Shown: one piece after another, positions 1 to 8,700 of the stretch
Position numbering within the stretch: the first letter of the stretch is position 1
Layout: every line of letters starts with the position of its first letter
Source of the DNA: an uncultured Eubacterium sp.
GTDB lineage: Bacteria > Bacillota > Clostridia > Lachnospirales > Lachnospiraceae
Assembly: GCF_934295145.1 (NCBI RefSeq)
Contig: NZ_CAKRAS010000020.1
Location: 1 to 46,988, forward strand
Direction: 5' to 3'
DNA length: 46,988 nt
Made by a program: the position numbers and the translations under genes
Notes under the pieces: model-generated
Told to the model about the DNA's origin: nothing
The model's input: the letters and a program-made list of their open reading frames with translations, nothing else
Database searches by the model: none

Positions 1-62
1 TCAGTTGGTAGAGCACTTGACTTTTAATCAAGTTGTCCCGGGTTCGAACCCCGGCACGCTCA
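1..62 (+). tRNA. tRNA-Lys (anticodon TTT), 5' end missing
   Basis: This is the 3' part of a lysine tRNA; the 5' acceptor strand and start of the D arm lie before the window. The anticodon stem CTTGA/TCAAG encloses the loop CTTTTAA with anticodon TTT. The T arm is CCGGG-TTCGAAC-CCCGG, followed by acceptor strand CACGCTC and discriminator A62. No CCA is encoded. A terminator follows at once, so this is the last gene of its transcript. Confidence 0.95.
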
Positions 63-70
63 CTATAAAA

Positions 71-94
71 GAACACGTAAGTGTTCTTTTTTTT
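71..94 (+). terminator. Intrinsic terminator of the tRNA transcript
   Basis: Stem GAACAC/GTGTTC with loop GTAA, followed by a run of eight or more T. It begins eight bases after the tRNA discriminator base. Confidence 0.9.
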
Positions 95-193
95 GTGCCG
101 GCGTTCGAACCAAGGTTCGGTCTCCGCTTCGCTTCGGTCGGACCTAAACAGACATCCCCTGGATGTCTGTTTAGGTCCCCGGCACGCTCACTA
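95..193 (+). repeat. tRNA-Lys 3'-end-like hairpin cassette
   Basis: Positions 95-111 are an inverted copy, with one mismatch, of the tRNA-Lys T-arm/acceptor segment. Positions 177-193 repeat in direct orientation the 17 bases CCCCGGCACGCTCACTA that end the tRNA (49-65). Between them lies a perfect 17-bp inverted repeat, GACCTAAACAGACATCC and its complement (141-157/161-177), with a 3-base loop. The ends GTGCCGG and CCGGCAC can pair, so the whole unit can fold on itself. It may be a palindromic repeat inserted at the tRNA or a remnant of an integrated element. Confidence 0.7.
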
Positions 194-194
194 C

Positions 195-220
195 AAGGAA
201 TGCGAAAGCATTCCTTTTTT
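195..220 (+). terminator. Second intrinsic terminator
   Basis: Stem AAGGAATGC/GCATTCCTT with a GAAA tetraloop, merging into a T-run. It follows the tRNA-like cassette the way the first terminator follows the tRNA, which suggests a duplicated tRNA 3' end. Confidence 0.85.
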
Positions 221-283
221 CTATTTTTCATATAATACATTAAAAATATATGTAAAAAATTTCTGTACACGTTTAGTTAATAC

Positions 284-312
284 TTGTGATTACAGAGAAT
301 ATCCTCTATAAT
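284..312 (+). promoter_or_regulatory. Sigma-A type promoter upstream of the HPt gene
   Basis: TTGTGA at 284-289, a 17-base spacer and a perfect TATAAT at 307-312. The transcript would start near 319, giving a leader of about 155 bases before the HPt start codon. Confidence 0.7.
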
Positions 313-389
313 GTGCATATATAAGCGAAAAATGTGGTTGATAGACGAAAGCATTATAGAACAATTTAGTAACTATATAAGTTTATTGG

Positions 390-418
390 AATGAGCCACG
401 CCTAAGGCGTGGCTCATT
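390..418 (+). other. Leader hairpin with perfect 13-bp stem
   Basis: AATGAGCCACGCC (390-402) pairs perfectly with 406-418 across a TAA loop. Only ATTAT follows, not a proper T-run. It lies between the promoter and the HPt gene, so it could be an inefficient terminator/attenuator or the 3' end of a short leader RNA. Confidence 0.55.
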
Positions 419-475
419 ATGACATATGGAGAGATATACAACGAAATATACAGGTACTATTACAGGAGAAAAATA

Positions 476-823
476 ATGACAATCAGAGAATGCTACGACA
501 AGATGGGCGGAGATTTTGATGACGTAATGCAGCGCCTTGGAAGCGAAAGCTTTATTCAGCGTTTTGCGGTACGTTTTTTAGATGATACAAGTTTTCAGAT
601 GATCAAAGATGGTATTGCGAATGGAGATGCAGAGCTTGCATTTCGCGGAGCACATACGTTAAAAGGTGTATGTTCTAATCTTGGTTTTACAAAATTATAC
701 GAAGTTAGTTCAGAACTGACAGAAATTCTTCGTGGACGGGAGTTGAAAGCATACGAAGAAGCATTTGCTGAAGTGGAAAAATGGTATCAGATCACCGTGG
801 ATGCAATTAAAGGTTTGAACTAG
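476..823 (+). CDS. HPt domain phosphotransfer protein
   Basis: A 115-residue single-domain histidine phosphotransfer protein. Such proteins relay phosphate between a hybrid kinase and a response regulator in the cytoplasm. The HPt signature AHTLKGVCSNLG is present, with the phospho-accepting His near residue 60, inside what reads as an all-helical bundle. I chose the ATG at 476 because AGGAG lies seven bases upstream. An in-frame ATG at 419 overlaps the leader hairpin and has no RBS. The next gene starts 23 bases later and carries a receiver domain, so this protein plausibly phosphorylates, or drains phosphate from, that REC domain. The cognate kinase is not in the window. Confidence 0.88.
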   Translation: MTIRECYDKMGGDFDDVMQRLGSESFIQRFAVRFLDDTSFQMIKDGIANGDAELAFRGAHTLKGVCSNLGFTKLYEVSSELTEILRGRELKAYEEAFAEVEKWYQITVDAIKGLN

Positions 824-846
824 TAGAAAGTAATCAGGGATAAGAT

Positions 847-2805
847 ATGAAGTCAGAGATAAAAATGACGATGGAACAGGCTCAACAGGAAATGGAATTA
901 TTTCGCCGTTTATTCAGCGAAGTTCGTTTGCTGGACGCAGAGGAGCTTGGACTGAAACCGGAAACGGACGGATGGAACGGTTTTAAATCTTGCATCTGTA
1001 AATCATGTCTGGGACAGGATAGTTGTGAGGAAGAATGTATTGCAAGAAAGGTTTTGCAGGAGAAAAAACAGAAAACAAAATTTGAATATATTGATGAAAA
1101 TCTCCACGAGATCATTGCAAAATATGTGGAAGTAGATGATACGCCATATGTGATGGAACTGGTGCGACATGTGGATACAGATGTAATGATTGGAAAAGTG
1201 CAGCATCAGACAGAAAAGGCAAACATGGCCGAGTTTTATGACCTGTTGTATACGGATGCGCTTTCGCAGGCATATAACCGCAGATACTTTGAAGACCGGA
1301 TTCGTAAGAAAGAAGTGACTGCGGGTATTGCAATGATTGATCTGGATGATTTCAAGATCAGCAATGATACTTATGGTCATGAAATTGGAGATAAACTGCT
1401 TTGCACGGTTGCAGCAACGATTAAAAATGTAATTCGAACAACTGATACGCTAATCCGTTATGGTGGCGATGAGTTTTTGCTTGTTATTCCGAATATCTCT
1501 CAGAAAATGTTTGAACAGAAACTGAATGAAATACTGTATCATATTCGACTGATACAGATTTTGGAAAGCAAAAATCTGTATCTTTCTGTCAGCATTGGTG
1601 CTGTTATGGCGAAAAATCAGCGTGTGGAAGATGCCATGCAGAAGGCTGACAAGTTGATGTATGAGGCGAAACAGACGAAAAATACGGTTGTGGCAGAGTG
1701 GGGCAGAATAGGTGAGAAAGAAGCGTCAGAGCAGTACGGCGGCAAAAATCAGCGACAGTGTATTCTGATCGTAGATGATTCTGAGATGAATCGTGCAATT
1801 CTCTATGAAATGCTGCACAATAATTTTGATATTCTGGAAGCGGAAAGCGGAGAAATCTGTATCAGCATGCTGGAAAAATACAACAGGGATATTTCTTTAC
1901 TGCTGCTTGATATTGTAATGCCTGGAATGAATGGTTTCGATGTGCTGGAGCAGATGAATCGGAGAAAATGGATTAAATCCATACCGGTTATTATGATTTC
2001 CAGTGAGCATTCTGATTTTTATATTCAAAACGCATATGACATGGGCGTGTCAGATTACATCAGTCGCCCGTTTGACATAAAAGTGGTATGCCGTCGGGTG
2101 AATAATACAATAAAACTGTATGCAAAACAGAGACGATTGACCACGATCCTGACAGAACAGGTGAAATCAAAAGAGGAAAGCCGGAAGATTATGGTGGCAA
2201 TTTTGAGCCAGATCGTTGAGTTCCGTAATGGAGAGAGCGGTCTGCACGTTACCCATGTAAATGTTCTGGTAAAAATGCTGATCGAGCGGCTGCGTCAGGT
2301 GACAGATCAATACGATATTTCCTGGGTGAAACAGGATCTGATCGTCATGGCATCATCGCTTCATGATATTGGAAAAATCGGTATTGATGACAAGATTTTA
2401 AATAAAAAAGGAAAACTGACCCAAGAAGAGTTTGAAATTATGAAAACTCATACATTGATCGGTGCGTCGATTCTGGAAAATCTGGAAGAGTATCAACAGG
2501 AACCACTGGTACAGACGGCCTATGATATTTGCCGCTGGCATCATGAGCGATATGACGGAAACGGATATCCGGATGGATTGAAGGGTGAGGAGATTCCGAT
2601 TTCTGCGCAGGTTGTTTCCATTGCGGATGTGTATGATGCATTGGTAAGCAAACGTGTATACAAAGAGCGTTATACTTATGATAAGACCCTGGAGATGATT
2701 CTGGGAGGAGAATGTGGAGTGTTTAATCCAATTCTTCTGCAATGTCTGAAAGACATTCATGCAGAAATCCCTGATAAAATCTATCGGGGGGGGGTAAAAA
2801 TATGA
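847..2805 (+). CDS. Bifunctional-type c-di-GMP protein: Cys cluster-GGDEF-REC-HD-GYP
   Basis: A 652-residue cytoplasmic protein with both a diguanylate cyclase and a phosphodiesterase domain. The N-terminal region has a Cys cluster at residues 49, 51, 54, 59 and 63 (CxCx2Cx4Cx3C), possibly a metal or redox sensor. A GGDEF domain follows with an intact GGDEF motif at 206-210 and an RxxD inhibitory site five residues before it. The receiver domain starts near 305 with acidic pair D310/D311 and phospho-acceptor D355. The C-terminal HD-GYP domain keeps HDIGK (506-510), HHE (565-567) and DGNGYP. All key residues look intact, so the net activity cannot be inferred. It is co-transcribed with the HPt gene, which probably feeds its receiver. 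A run of nine G sits five codons before the stop. Confidence 0.92.
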   Translation: MKSEIKMTMEQAQQEMELFRRLFSEVRLLDAEELGLKPETDGWNGFKSCICKSCLGQDSCEEECIARKVLQEKKQKTKFEYIDENLHEIIAKYVEVDDTPYVMELVRHVDTDVMIGKVQHQTEKANMAEFYDLLYTDALSQAYNRRYFEDRIRKKEVTAGIAMIDLDDFKISNDTYGHEIGDKLLCTVAATIKNVIRTTDTLIRYGGDEFLLVIPNISQKMFEQKLNEILYHIRLIQILESKNLYLSVSIGAVMAKNQRVEDAMQKADKLMYEAKQTKNTVVAEWGRIGEKEASEQYGGKNQRQCILIVDDSEMNRAILYEMLHNNFDILEAESGEICISMLEKYNRDISLLLLDIVMPGMNGFDVLEQMNRRKWIKSIPVIMISSEHSDFYIQNAYDMGVSDYISRPFDIKVVCRRVNNTIKLYAKQRRLTTILTEQVKSKEESRKIMVAILSQIVEFRNGESGLHVTHVNVLVKMLIERLRQVTDQYDISWVKQDLIVMASSLHDIGKIGIDDKILNKKGKLTQEEFEIMKTHTLIGASILENLEEYQQEPLVQTAYDICRWHHERYDGNGYPDGLKGEEIPISAQVVSIADVYDALVSKRVYKERYTYDKTLEMILGGECGVFNPILLQCLKDIHAEIPDKIYRGGVKI

Positions 2806-2881
2806 TATGGTAAGTGGTAAGCAGGAAGTGTTGTTTATATAAAAACCGGAGCCTGTAAAGGCACATATGATAGACCCGAAA

Positions 2882-2926
2882 ACGACAGAGCGTTTTTTGA
2901 AAAACAAACGATCTGTCGTACTTTTT
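2882..2926 (+). terminator. Intrinsic terminator after the c-di-GMP operon
   Basis: Stem ACGACAGA (2882-2889)/TCTGTCGT (2912-2919) with weaker inner pairing CGTTT/AAACG, then ACTTTTT. Confidence 0.6.
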
Positions 2927-3004
2927 GTTATAAACAAAAAATGAAGTAGTGACTATTATTGATACATTTATTGAAAAAATCTGTATGGAGGTGAAATCCA
3001 GCAG

Positions 3005-3076
3005 ATGGAAAATCCACATGCCATGCATTATGAAACATTGTATGACTGGAAACATTTTAGAAAACAGAGGAGATAG
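3005..3076 (+). CDS. Possible 23-residue leader peptide before sdaAB
   Basis: An ATG at 3005 opens a 23-codon frame ending in TAG at 3074-3076, six bases before the sdaAB start. GGAGGTGA at 2987-2994 is a good RBS sequence but sits rather far from the ATG. The predicted peptide is His- and aromatic-rich with no serine, so classical serine attenuation is not indicated. It may be chance. Confidence 0.2.
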   Translation: MENPHAMHYETLYDWKHFRKQRR

Positions 3077-3081
3077 CAGGA

Positions 3082-3747
3082 ATGGATTTGTTTGATATTG
3101 TAGGTCCGATCATGGTCGGACCTTCCAGCTCCCATACTGCGGGAGCCGTGCGGATGGGGTATGTAGCAGGAAAACTGTTGGGAGAACCAATCCGCAAAGC
3201 AGAGATTCTGCTATATGGTTCCTTCCTTGCAACAGGCGAGGGGCATGGAACGAAGAAAGCACTGGTTGCAGGTCTGCTTGGGATGCAGCCGGATGATTAT
3301 CAGATTGCGGATAGTTTTGAAATTGCGGCACAGCAGGGGATAACGGTAGTGTTTGGTGAAGCGCATTTGGAGGATGCGCATCCGAACACGGCGGTGATCC
3401 GATTAACCGGTGTCGGGGAAAAATGTACGGAAGTACAGGTGTCCTCCATCGGTGGTTCACGCATTAGTATTGATAAGATTGACGGTATCAATACCGGTTT
3501 TTCCGGGGAATGTCCGACGCTGATCGTGCATAACATTGATCAGCCGGGATGTATCGTAGCGGTTACATCTATGCTGGCAAAGAAAAATGTCAATATTGCG
3601 ACCATGCAGGTATACCGTTCTGCCAAAGGTGAGCAGGCGGTCATGGTGGTTGAATGTGATCAGCCAATTTCTGAAGATGGAATTGTATGGCTGGAGCAGG
3701 TGGAAGGCGTACTGAAAGTGACGTATTTTGCCGGAATTGGGGCATAA
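3082..3747 (+). CDS. sdaAB: L-serine dehydratase, iron-sulfur-dependent, beta subunit
   Basis: The 221-residue beta subunit of the two-subunit [4Fe-4S] L-serine ammonia-lyase, which deaminates serine to pyruvate and ammonia in the cytoplasm. The family opening PIMVGPSSSHTAGAVRMG is at the N-terminus and forms part of the substrate/ASB domain. The C-terminal third, from about residue 148, is an ACT domain that may bind serine. GAGGAG lies nine bases before the ATG. The alpha subunit gene follows after 28 bases, so the pair is an operon. The length matches the split Gram-positive type, not the fused proteobacterial enzyme. Confidence 0.95.
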   Translation: MDLFDIVGPIMVGPSSSHTAGAVRMGYVAGKLLGEPIRKAEILLYGSFLATGEGHGTKKALVAGLLGMQPDDYQIADSFEIAAQQGITVVFGEAHLEDAHPNTAVIRLTGVGEKCTEVQVSSIGGSRISIDKIDGINTGFSGECPTLIVHNIDQPGCIVAVTSMLAKKNVNIATMQVYRSAKGEQAVMVVECDQPISEDGIVWLEQVEGVLKVTYFAGIGA

Positions 3748-3775
3748 AAAATAAATAGAAAAGGAAACCATAATT

Positions 3776-4639
3776 ATGGCAGCAGAATATCACAGTCTGA
3801 GAGAACTGATAGAACTGGCAGAAGCACAGGAAAAATCTGTGTGGGAGATTGTACAGCAGTCGGATATGGAAGAAAGTGAGCGAACAGCAGGGCAGTCTTT
3901 TCAGAAAATGTATGAGATGTATCTGGCAATGAAGCAGGCAGATCAGGATTATGACGGAGAACGCCGTTCTGCAAGCAAGCGCGCAGGTGGAGATGGAGAA
4001 AAGTTACATCAATATAATGAGGCAGGGAAAAATATCTGTGGACCGTTTATCGGAAAAGTTATGGAAAAGGCTATTAAAATGGGTGAATCCAATGCATGTA
4101 TGCGGCGTATCGTTGCGGCGCCTACGGCAGGATCTTGCGGCGTACTCCCGGCAGTGTTACTTAGCTATGAGGAAGAATTTCAGGTAAAAGAGGAACAGGT
4201 AATTCATGCTCTTTATGTTGCCGCTGGAATTGGAAAAGTGATTGCGGAAAATGCGTCTCTGGCAGGTGCTTCCGGTGGCTGTCAGGCAGAGATTGGTTCT
4301 GCTAGTGCTATGGCAGCAGGGGCACTGGTTAGTCTTCAGGGTGGTGATGCAAAAACCATCATGCATGGAGCCGCACTGGCATTAAAAAATATGCTTGGCC
4401 TGGTTTGTGATCCGGTGGCAGGATTAGTAGAAGTTCCATGCATTAAGAGAAATTCTTCCGGTGCGGTTAATGCAGTAACATCCGCACAGCTTGCCTTAGC
4501 TGGAATTCAAAGTGCGATTGATCCGGATGAAGTCATTGACAGTATGCGGCGTATTGGAAATCAGTTACCGGCTTGTTTAAGAGAAACCAGTGAAGGTGGA
4601 TTGGCAACAACGGAATCGGCCATAAATTATCTCAGTTAA
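3776..4639 (+). CDS. sdaAA: L-serine dehydratase, iron-sulfur-dependent, alpha subunit
   Basis: The 287-residue catalytic subunit partnering the product of the preceding gene. The three cysteines expected to hold the [4Fe-4S] cluster are C169, C211 and C222. Their spacing of 42 and 11 is the one I recall for this family. Other conserved stretches are APTAGSCGVLPAVL and ESGGGCQAE-like GASGGCQAEIG. The open iron coordination site makes these enzymes oxygen-sensitive, consistent with an anaerobe. RBS AAAGGAAACC precedes the ATG. No strong U-tract terminator separates it from the carbonic anhydrase gene 56 bases later. Confidence 0.95.
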   Translation: MAAEYHSLRELIELAEAQEKSVWEIVQQSDMEESERTAGQSFQKMYEMYLAMKQADQDYDGERRSASKRAGGDGEKLHQYNEAGKNICGPFIGKVMEKAIKMGESNACMRRIVAAPTAGSCGVLPAVLLSYEEEFQVKEEQVIHALYVAAGIGKVIAENASLAGASGGCQAEIGSASAMAAGALVSLQGGDAKTIMHGAALALKNMLGLVCDPVAGLVEVPCIKRNSSGAVNAVTSAQLALAGIQSAIDPDEVIDSMRRIGNQLPACLRETSEGGLATTESAINYLS

Positions 4640-4695
4640 GGGGAAATAGTTGCTAGACAGTGAAAAAGTATTGTAAGATAGGTTAAAAAGGAAAA

Positions 4696-5190
4696 ATGGG
4701 GGCTGAAGATATGAGCAAAGATAAAAATGAAACTGTATATATTGCACCAAATGCAACTGTTGTTGGAGATGCGACCATAGGAAAAGACAGCAGTCTCTGG
4801 TATCAGGCAGTAGTCAGAGGAGATCATGACAGTATCACCATTGGGGAAGGAACGAATATTCAGGATGGTTGTATCCTTCACGCAGATGAAGGATTTCCAG
4901 TTGTGATCGGAGATTATGTTACGGTTGGACACGCAGCGATCATTCATGGCTGTGAGATTGGAGATGGCGCACTGATCGGCATGGGAGCCATTGTTTTGAA
5001 TGGAGCAAAAATCGGTAAAAATGCCATTATTGGTGCGGGTGCACTGGTGACACAGGGAACTGTGATTCCCGATGGCATGCTGGCAGTTGGTTCTCCGGCA
5101 AAAGTCAGACGTGAAGTAACTGCCGAGGAAATAAAGCAGAACCATGAAGATGCTTTGGAGTATATTAAAACTGCAAGAGAACAATTCTGA
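4696..5190 (+). CDS. Gamma-class carbonic anhydrase family protein
   Basis: A 164-residue left-handed beta-helix protein built of hexapeptide repeats (IGxxxx/VGxxxx). Its three metal-ligand histidines are H62, H79 and H84, the compact spacing of the CamH/YrdA group, which lacks the long acidic loop of archaeal Cam. Family members bind Zn or Fe; some hydrate CO2, and many have no proven activity. ATG 4696 follows AAAAAGGAAAA closely. ATG 4711 (MSKDKNE) behind GGGGG is an equal alternative, giving 159 residues. It probably shares the serine dehydratase transcript, but no functional link is obvious. Confidence 0.88.
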   Translation: MGAEDMSKDKNETVYIAPNATVVGDATIGKDSSLWYQAVVRGDHDSITIGEGTNIQDGCILHADEGFPVVIGDYVTVGHAAIIHGCEIGDGALIGMGAIVLNGAKIGKNAIIGAGALVTQGTVIPDGMLAVGSPAKVRREVTAEEIKQNHEDALEYIKTAREQF

Positions 5191-5246
5191 AACAATACAA
5201 ATTAACAGATAATTTAAAATAATATAAAAAATATACAGAAAAAGTG

Positions 5247-5275
5247 TTGACAAATCAACAAAAGTGCAATACAAT
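5247..5275 (+). promoter_or_regulatory. Near-consensus promoter of the candidate ncRNA
   Basis: A perfect TTGACA at 5247-5252, a 17-base spacer and TACAAT at 5270-5275. This is the best promoter in the window, and no convincing protein gene follows before the terminator at 5549. Confidence 0.8.
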
Positions 5276-5281
5276 AAAGAC

Positions 5282-5549
5282 AACAAAAGAAGAGAGAAAA
5301 CAAAATAAAAAATCTTCTTTCGTTAAATAACTACAGGAGGTCAGTCCAATGGAGTAAGCAAGATAATAATCTCTTTTGACAGAGTTTATCATTATAAAAC
5401 AATCAGTTAAAGGAGGACAAGTCCATTGAGAGGTAGAGATCCATAGTTGAGACAAAAGAAATAGCAGAAAGGGAGGTTATATAGTGAAGCTTAGATTTAA
5501 CAGGTGACAGAGCTATCTGATGACGAGAAAGTCGGATAGCTCTTTTTTT
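5282..5549 (+). ncRNA. Candidate structured non-coding RNA, ~265 nt
   Basis: The unit runs from a strong promoter to an intrinsic terminator and has no plausible ORF. Possible starts give only tiny frames, such as ATG GAG TAA at 5350. Visible pairings are a 5' hairpin AACAAAAGAAGA/TCTTCTTTCGTT; GATAA/TTATC with inner CTC/GAG (about 5362-5390); and a long-range CAATGGA (5347-5353) with TCCATTG (5422-5428). Two related segments, GGAGGTCAGTCCA and GGAGGACAAGTCCA, recur at 5337 and 5412. The 3' stem AGCTATCTGA/TCGGATAGCT ends the RNA. It lacks the SRP RNA signature, and I cannot identify the family. raiA-type or 6S RNA are candidates to test. Confidence 0.6.
5510..5549 (+). terminator. Intrinsic terminator of the candidate ncRNA
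   Basis: GAGCTATC (5510-5517) pairs with GATAGCTC (5535-5542), extended by TGA/TCG pairs, followed by a seven-T tract. Confidence 0.9.
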
Positions 5550-5556
5550 ATGTCTT

Positions 5557-5611
5557 TTTATCTCAGTCGAGAAGACTCACGCACCAAGTCTCACGTGCGT
5601 TCGACTTGAAC
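5557..5611 (+). repeat. Short copy of the TCTCAGTCGAGA / CACGCACC repeat
   Basis: It matches both ends of the longer element at 23865-24047: TTTATCTCAGTCGAGA followed by GACTC, then CACGCACCAAGTCTCACG through CGACTTGAAC. It lacks about 130 internal bases of that element. Internal pairings CGCAC/GTGCG and CAAGTC/GACTTG are mutually exclusive. The copy lies between the ncRNA terminator and the beta-helix surface gene. Confidence 0.75.
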
Positions 5612-5618
5612 TGGTGTG

Positions 5619-5635
5619 TAATATGTGACATATTA
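5619..5635 (+). promoter_or_regulatory. 17-bp palindrome, possible operator
   Basis: TAATATGT-G-ACATATTA is a perfect inverted repeat around one base, about 140 bases before the surface protein start. It could be a dimeric regulator site, or the hairpin that follows the short repeat copy. The regulator is unknown. Confidence 0.35.
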
Positions 5636-5777
5636 AACAGAACAAATATATCAAAAACTAAAAAAATGTCCATTTATTCGAAAAAAACTTCCTTTTGGTA
5701 AATTCATCTTTTTGACATAATGAGCTTGGATGGTTATGCAGAAATGCAGGTAAGTTTATCAAAAGAGAGGAGATCGT

Positions 5778-8700
5778 ATGAACAGAAATTCGAAGCTGTT
5801 ACGGAAATCTTTGGTCGTAGCAGGGGCAGTAACTCTATCCTTATCTATGTGCAGTCCGGTACTTGCGTCAAATACAGCAGGCGCAGCCGGCAAAGGGGAA
5901 TTAACAATCACGGATGTTGCCTATGGAAATAGTGATACATCGACAGGAAGAGCGTCCAGTGTACAGAGTGTTACTTATACACTGAACGGAAAAGAGTACA
6001 CGCAGAAAGCAGAGGATGGCAAAGTTCTGACTCTGGTTGTAGACGGTGCACAGAAAAATATTTCCAAAGGTGCAAGCTACGAAGTATCCGACAGTGATGC
6101 AGTAACTGTAAAAGAGACAAAAGTATACAAATCTGGCGGACCGAGTTGCCCACCATGGGATATGATGAAACCGGGGGTTAAGAAATCGGTTTACAATTTC
6201 CGTCAGGCATTGTTAGTAAATAATGGCGCAATTGTAAATGACGCATCTGTAACAGAGGCCATTACCGGTGGAAGTTATGATGCTTCCAAGGCAGAGGGTG
6301 TAACAGTAACATCCGATGGTGAACATTTCAATGGCATTTATGTAACAGGAAATTCCAAATACGATATTAATAAATCCACACTGAAAGCAACCGGAGACGG
6401 TGGAGACGATTTCTCCGGCTGGGGTGCTGCAGTGATGGCTGATGAAGATACAAATGTCAACATCAAAGATACAGTGATTGACACTGCAGGAACAATCCGT
6501 ACTGCAATTTGGGTAGGTGGAAATTCAAAAACAACAGTAGATAATTCACTGATCTATGCAAAGGAAACAACCGACGATTACCAGACATATACCGATCTGG
6601 TACCGGCTATGATGAAACGTGTACCGTTTGCGCTCGGTATGGAGGGAACCGTCCGTGCGACGAATGTATTGGGAGCAGGTCAGGCAATCTATAACAACAG
6701 TATGATCATTTCTACCGGTTGGGGAGCACTTTCTACAGATTCTGGTACATCTCACACGCAGACTGGAACGTATGCACTGACCGTAAATAATTCTGTTTCC
6801 GGTATTGGTACAGTAGAAGTTGCACAGGCTGCAAAGAAATATACCGCAACACAGGAAGTGAATGGTGTAACTTATGGATATACTATGGGTGGATCCGGTT
6901 ATGTAACATATGCAGATTCCGGTGTATGGAACAAATACAGCAATGTACAATTCTATTCTCCGGATTATGTACAGATACTTGCCTCCGGAGAATCAAGTTC
7001 CGAATATGATAAATCTTATATGTATTCAGACCGTATCGCATTTATGACACAGCAGGCAGGCGGCGGTACACTGACATTAAAAGACAGTGACGTTGATACC
7101 AAAGATGCCCTGATGCAGATTAAATCCGGTAAGGCAAACAAAGGTTACAGCCATCTTGTAGTGGACAACACAGATGTAGATTTCTCGGGAGACTCTAAAC
7201 GTACGGATGATGGAATTCTGGTAGAGCTGGTAGAATCTGATGATGCAGGAAATCCGGGTGTAACATCCTATACCATCAACGATGTGGGTGAAAATGCAGT
7301 ACCGACAGGAAAAGAAATCAATGATTCCAGTGCTGACTTCAAGAATGGAACTTACAAAGGTGATATATGGAACAGTATTTACAACAACAAACAGGCATTG
7401 GATGTATCTCTGGAAAATGCAAAACTGGAAGGAACGGTTTCCTCTTCCGTAGCAGTTCATATAGATCCTGATACAGGTAAAACGGTTGAGAATGGAACTG
7501 TTCTGCAGGCATATACAGGATCTGAAAAAGAAAACCATGCAGATTATCTGGCAGAAAAAGGTGGAACAACCGGCGATTATATGACAATCGGTAGCTTCTC
7601 TCATACAGCACACAAGACAATCAATAATCCGGTGAACCTTACTGTCGATAAAAAATCTGAATGGACGGTAACGGGTGACAGTTATCTGAATACTCTGGAT
7701 CTTGCATCCGCAGACTGCATTACAGCGTCTGAACCTGAGACTGTATACACAACTGCTCTGACAGTTGATAACAAAGAATATGCTTATGGAACCTATACAT
7801 TTGATAATGTAACTGTTAAAGTTGAGGCAAGTGATATTGTAATTCCGGATACCGGTATTGTGGCTGAAGGACAGACATTCAACAGCATACCATATGCATT
7901 CTATGTAGTGAATGAAGATGGATCTTATAATTCTGCTGCTATTGATTTTATATCTCAGAATACACCGTCCGGAACTGTAATTTTTGGTGCTACAGCGAAA
8001 GATGGTTACGAGATTGTATCTACGAAAGCAGAAGGTGGAGCAATCACTCCAAGCACAGATTTTGCAGAGTATCCATATGAATTAACTTCTACCGGAGATC
8101 CGAGAGAAGGAATGAAAGTTATCATCAAAGTTAAATCCACTGCACAGGCAGATGGTCTTGCAAACCAGAAAGCTGCAGATGGAAACTGGTACTACTACAA
8201 AGATGGTAAAATCGCTACAGACGTTACAACCGTAGCAAAGAACAAAAATGGCTGGTGGTATGTAAAGAACGGAAAAGTTGACTTTACTGCAAATACTGTA
8301 GCAAAGAACCAGAATGGCTGGTGGAAGATCGTTAATGGTAAAGTAGATTTCAACTATACAGGAATTGCAAAGAATCAGAACGGCTGGTGGAGAATCGTAA
8401 ACGGTAAAGTTGATTTCAACTGTAACAGTGTTGAGAAAAACGAGAATGGCTGGTGGAAACTTGTCAATGGTAAAGTTGATTTCGGTTACACAGGAATTGC
8501 AAAGAACCAGAATGGCTGGTGGAGAATTGTAAACGGTAAAGTTGATTTTAACTGCAACAGCATTGAGAAAAACGAGAACGGCTGGTGGAAACTTGTCAAT
8601 GGTAAAGTTGACTTTGGTTATACAGGCGTAGCAAAGAATCAGAATGGCTGGTGGAGAGTAGAGAACGGTAAAGTAAACTTTAATTACAATGGAATCGCTC

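Noticed and set aside
5..311. Small open frames over the tRNA and hairpin cassette
   Set aside because: They read through tRNA and terminator sequence. The two overlapping frames carry translated palindrome, not protein.
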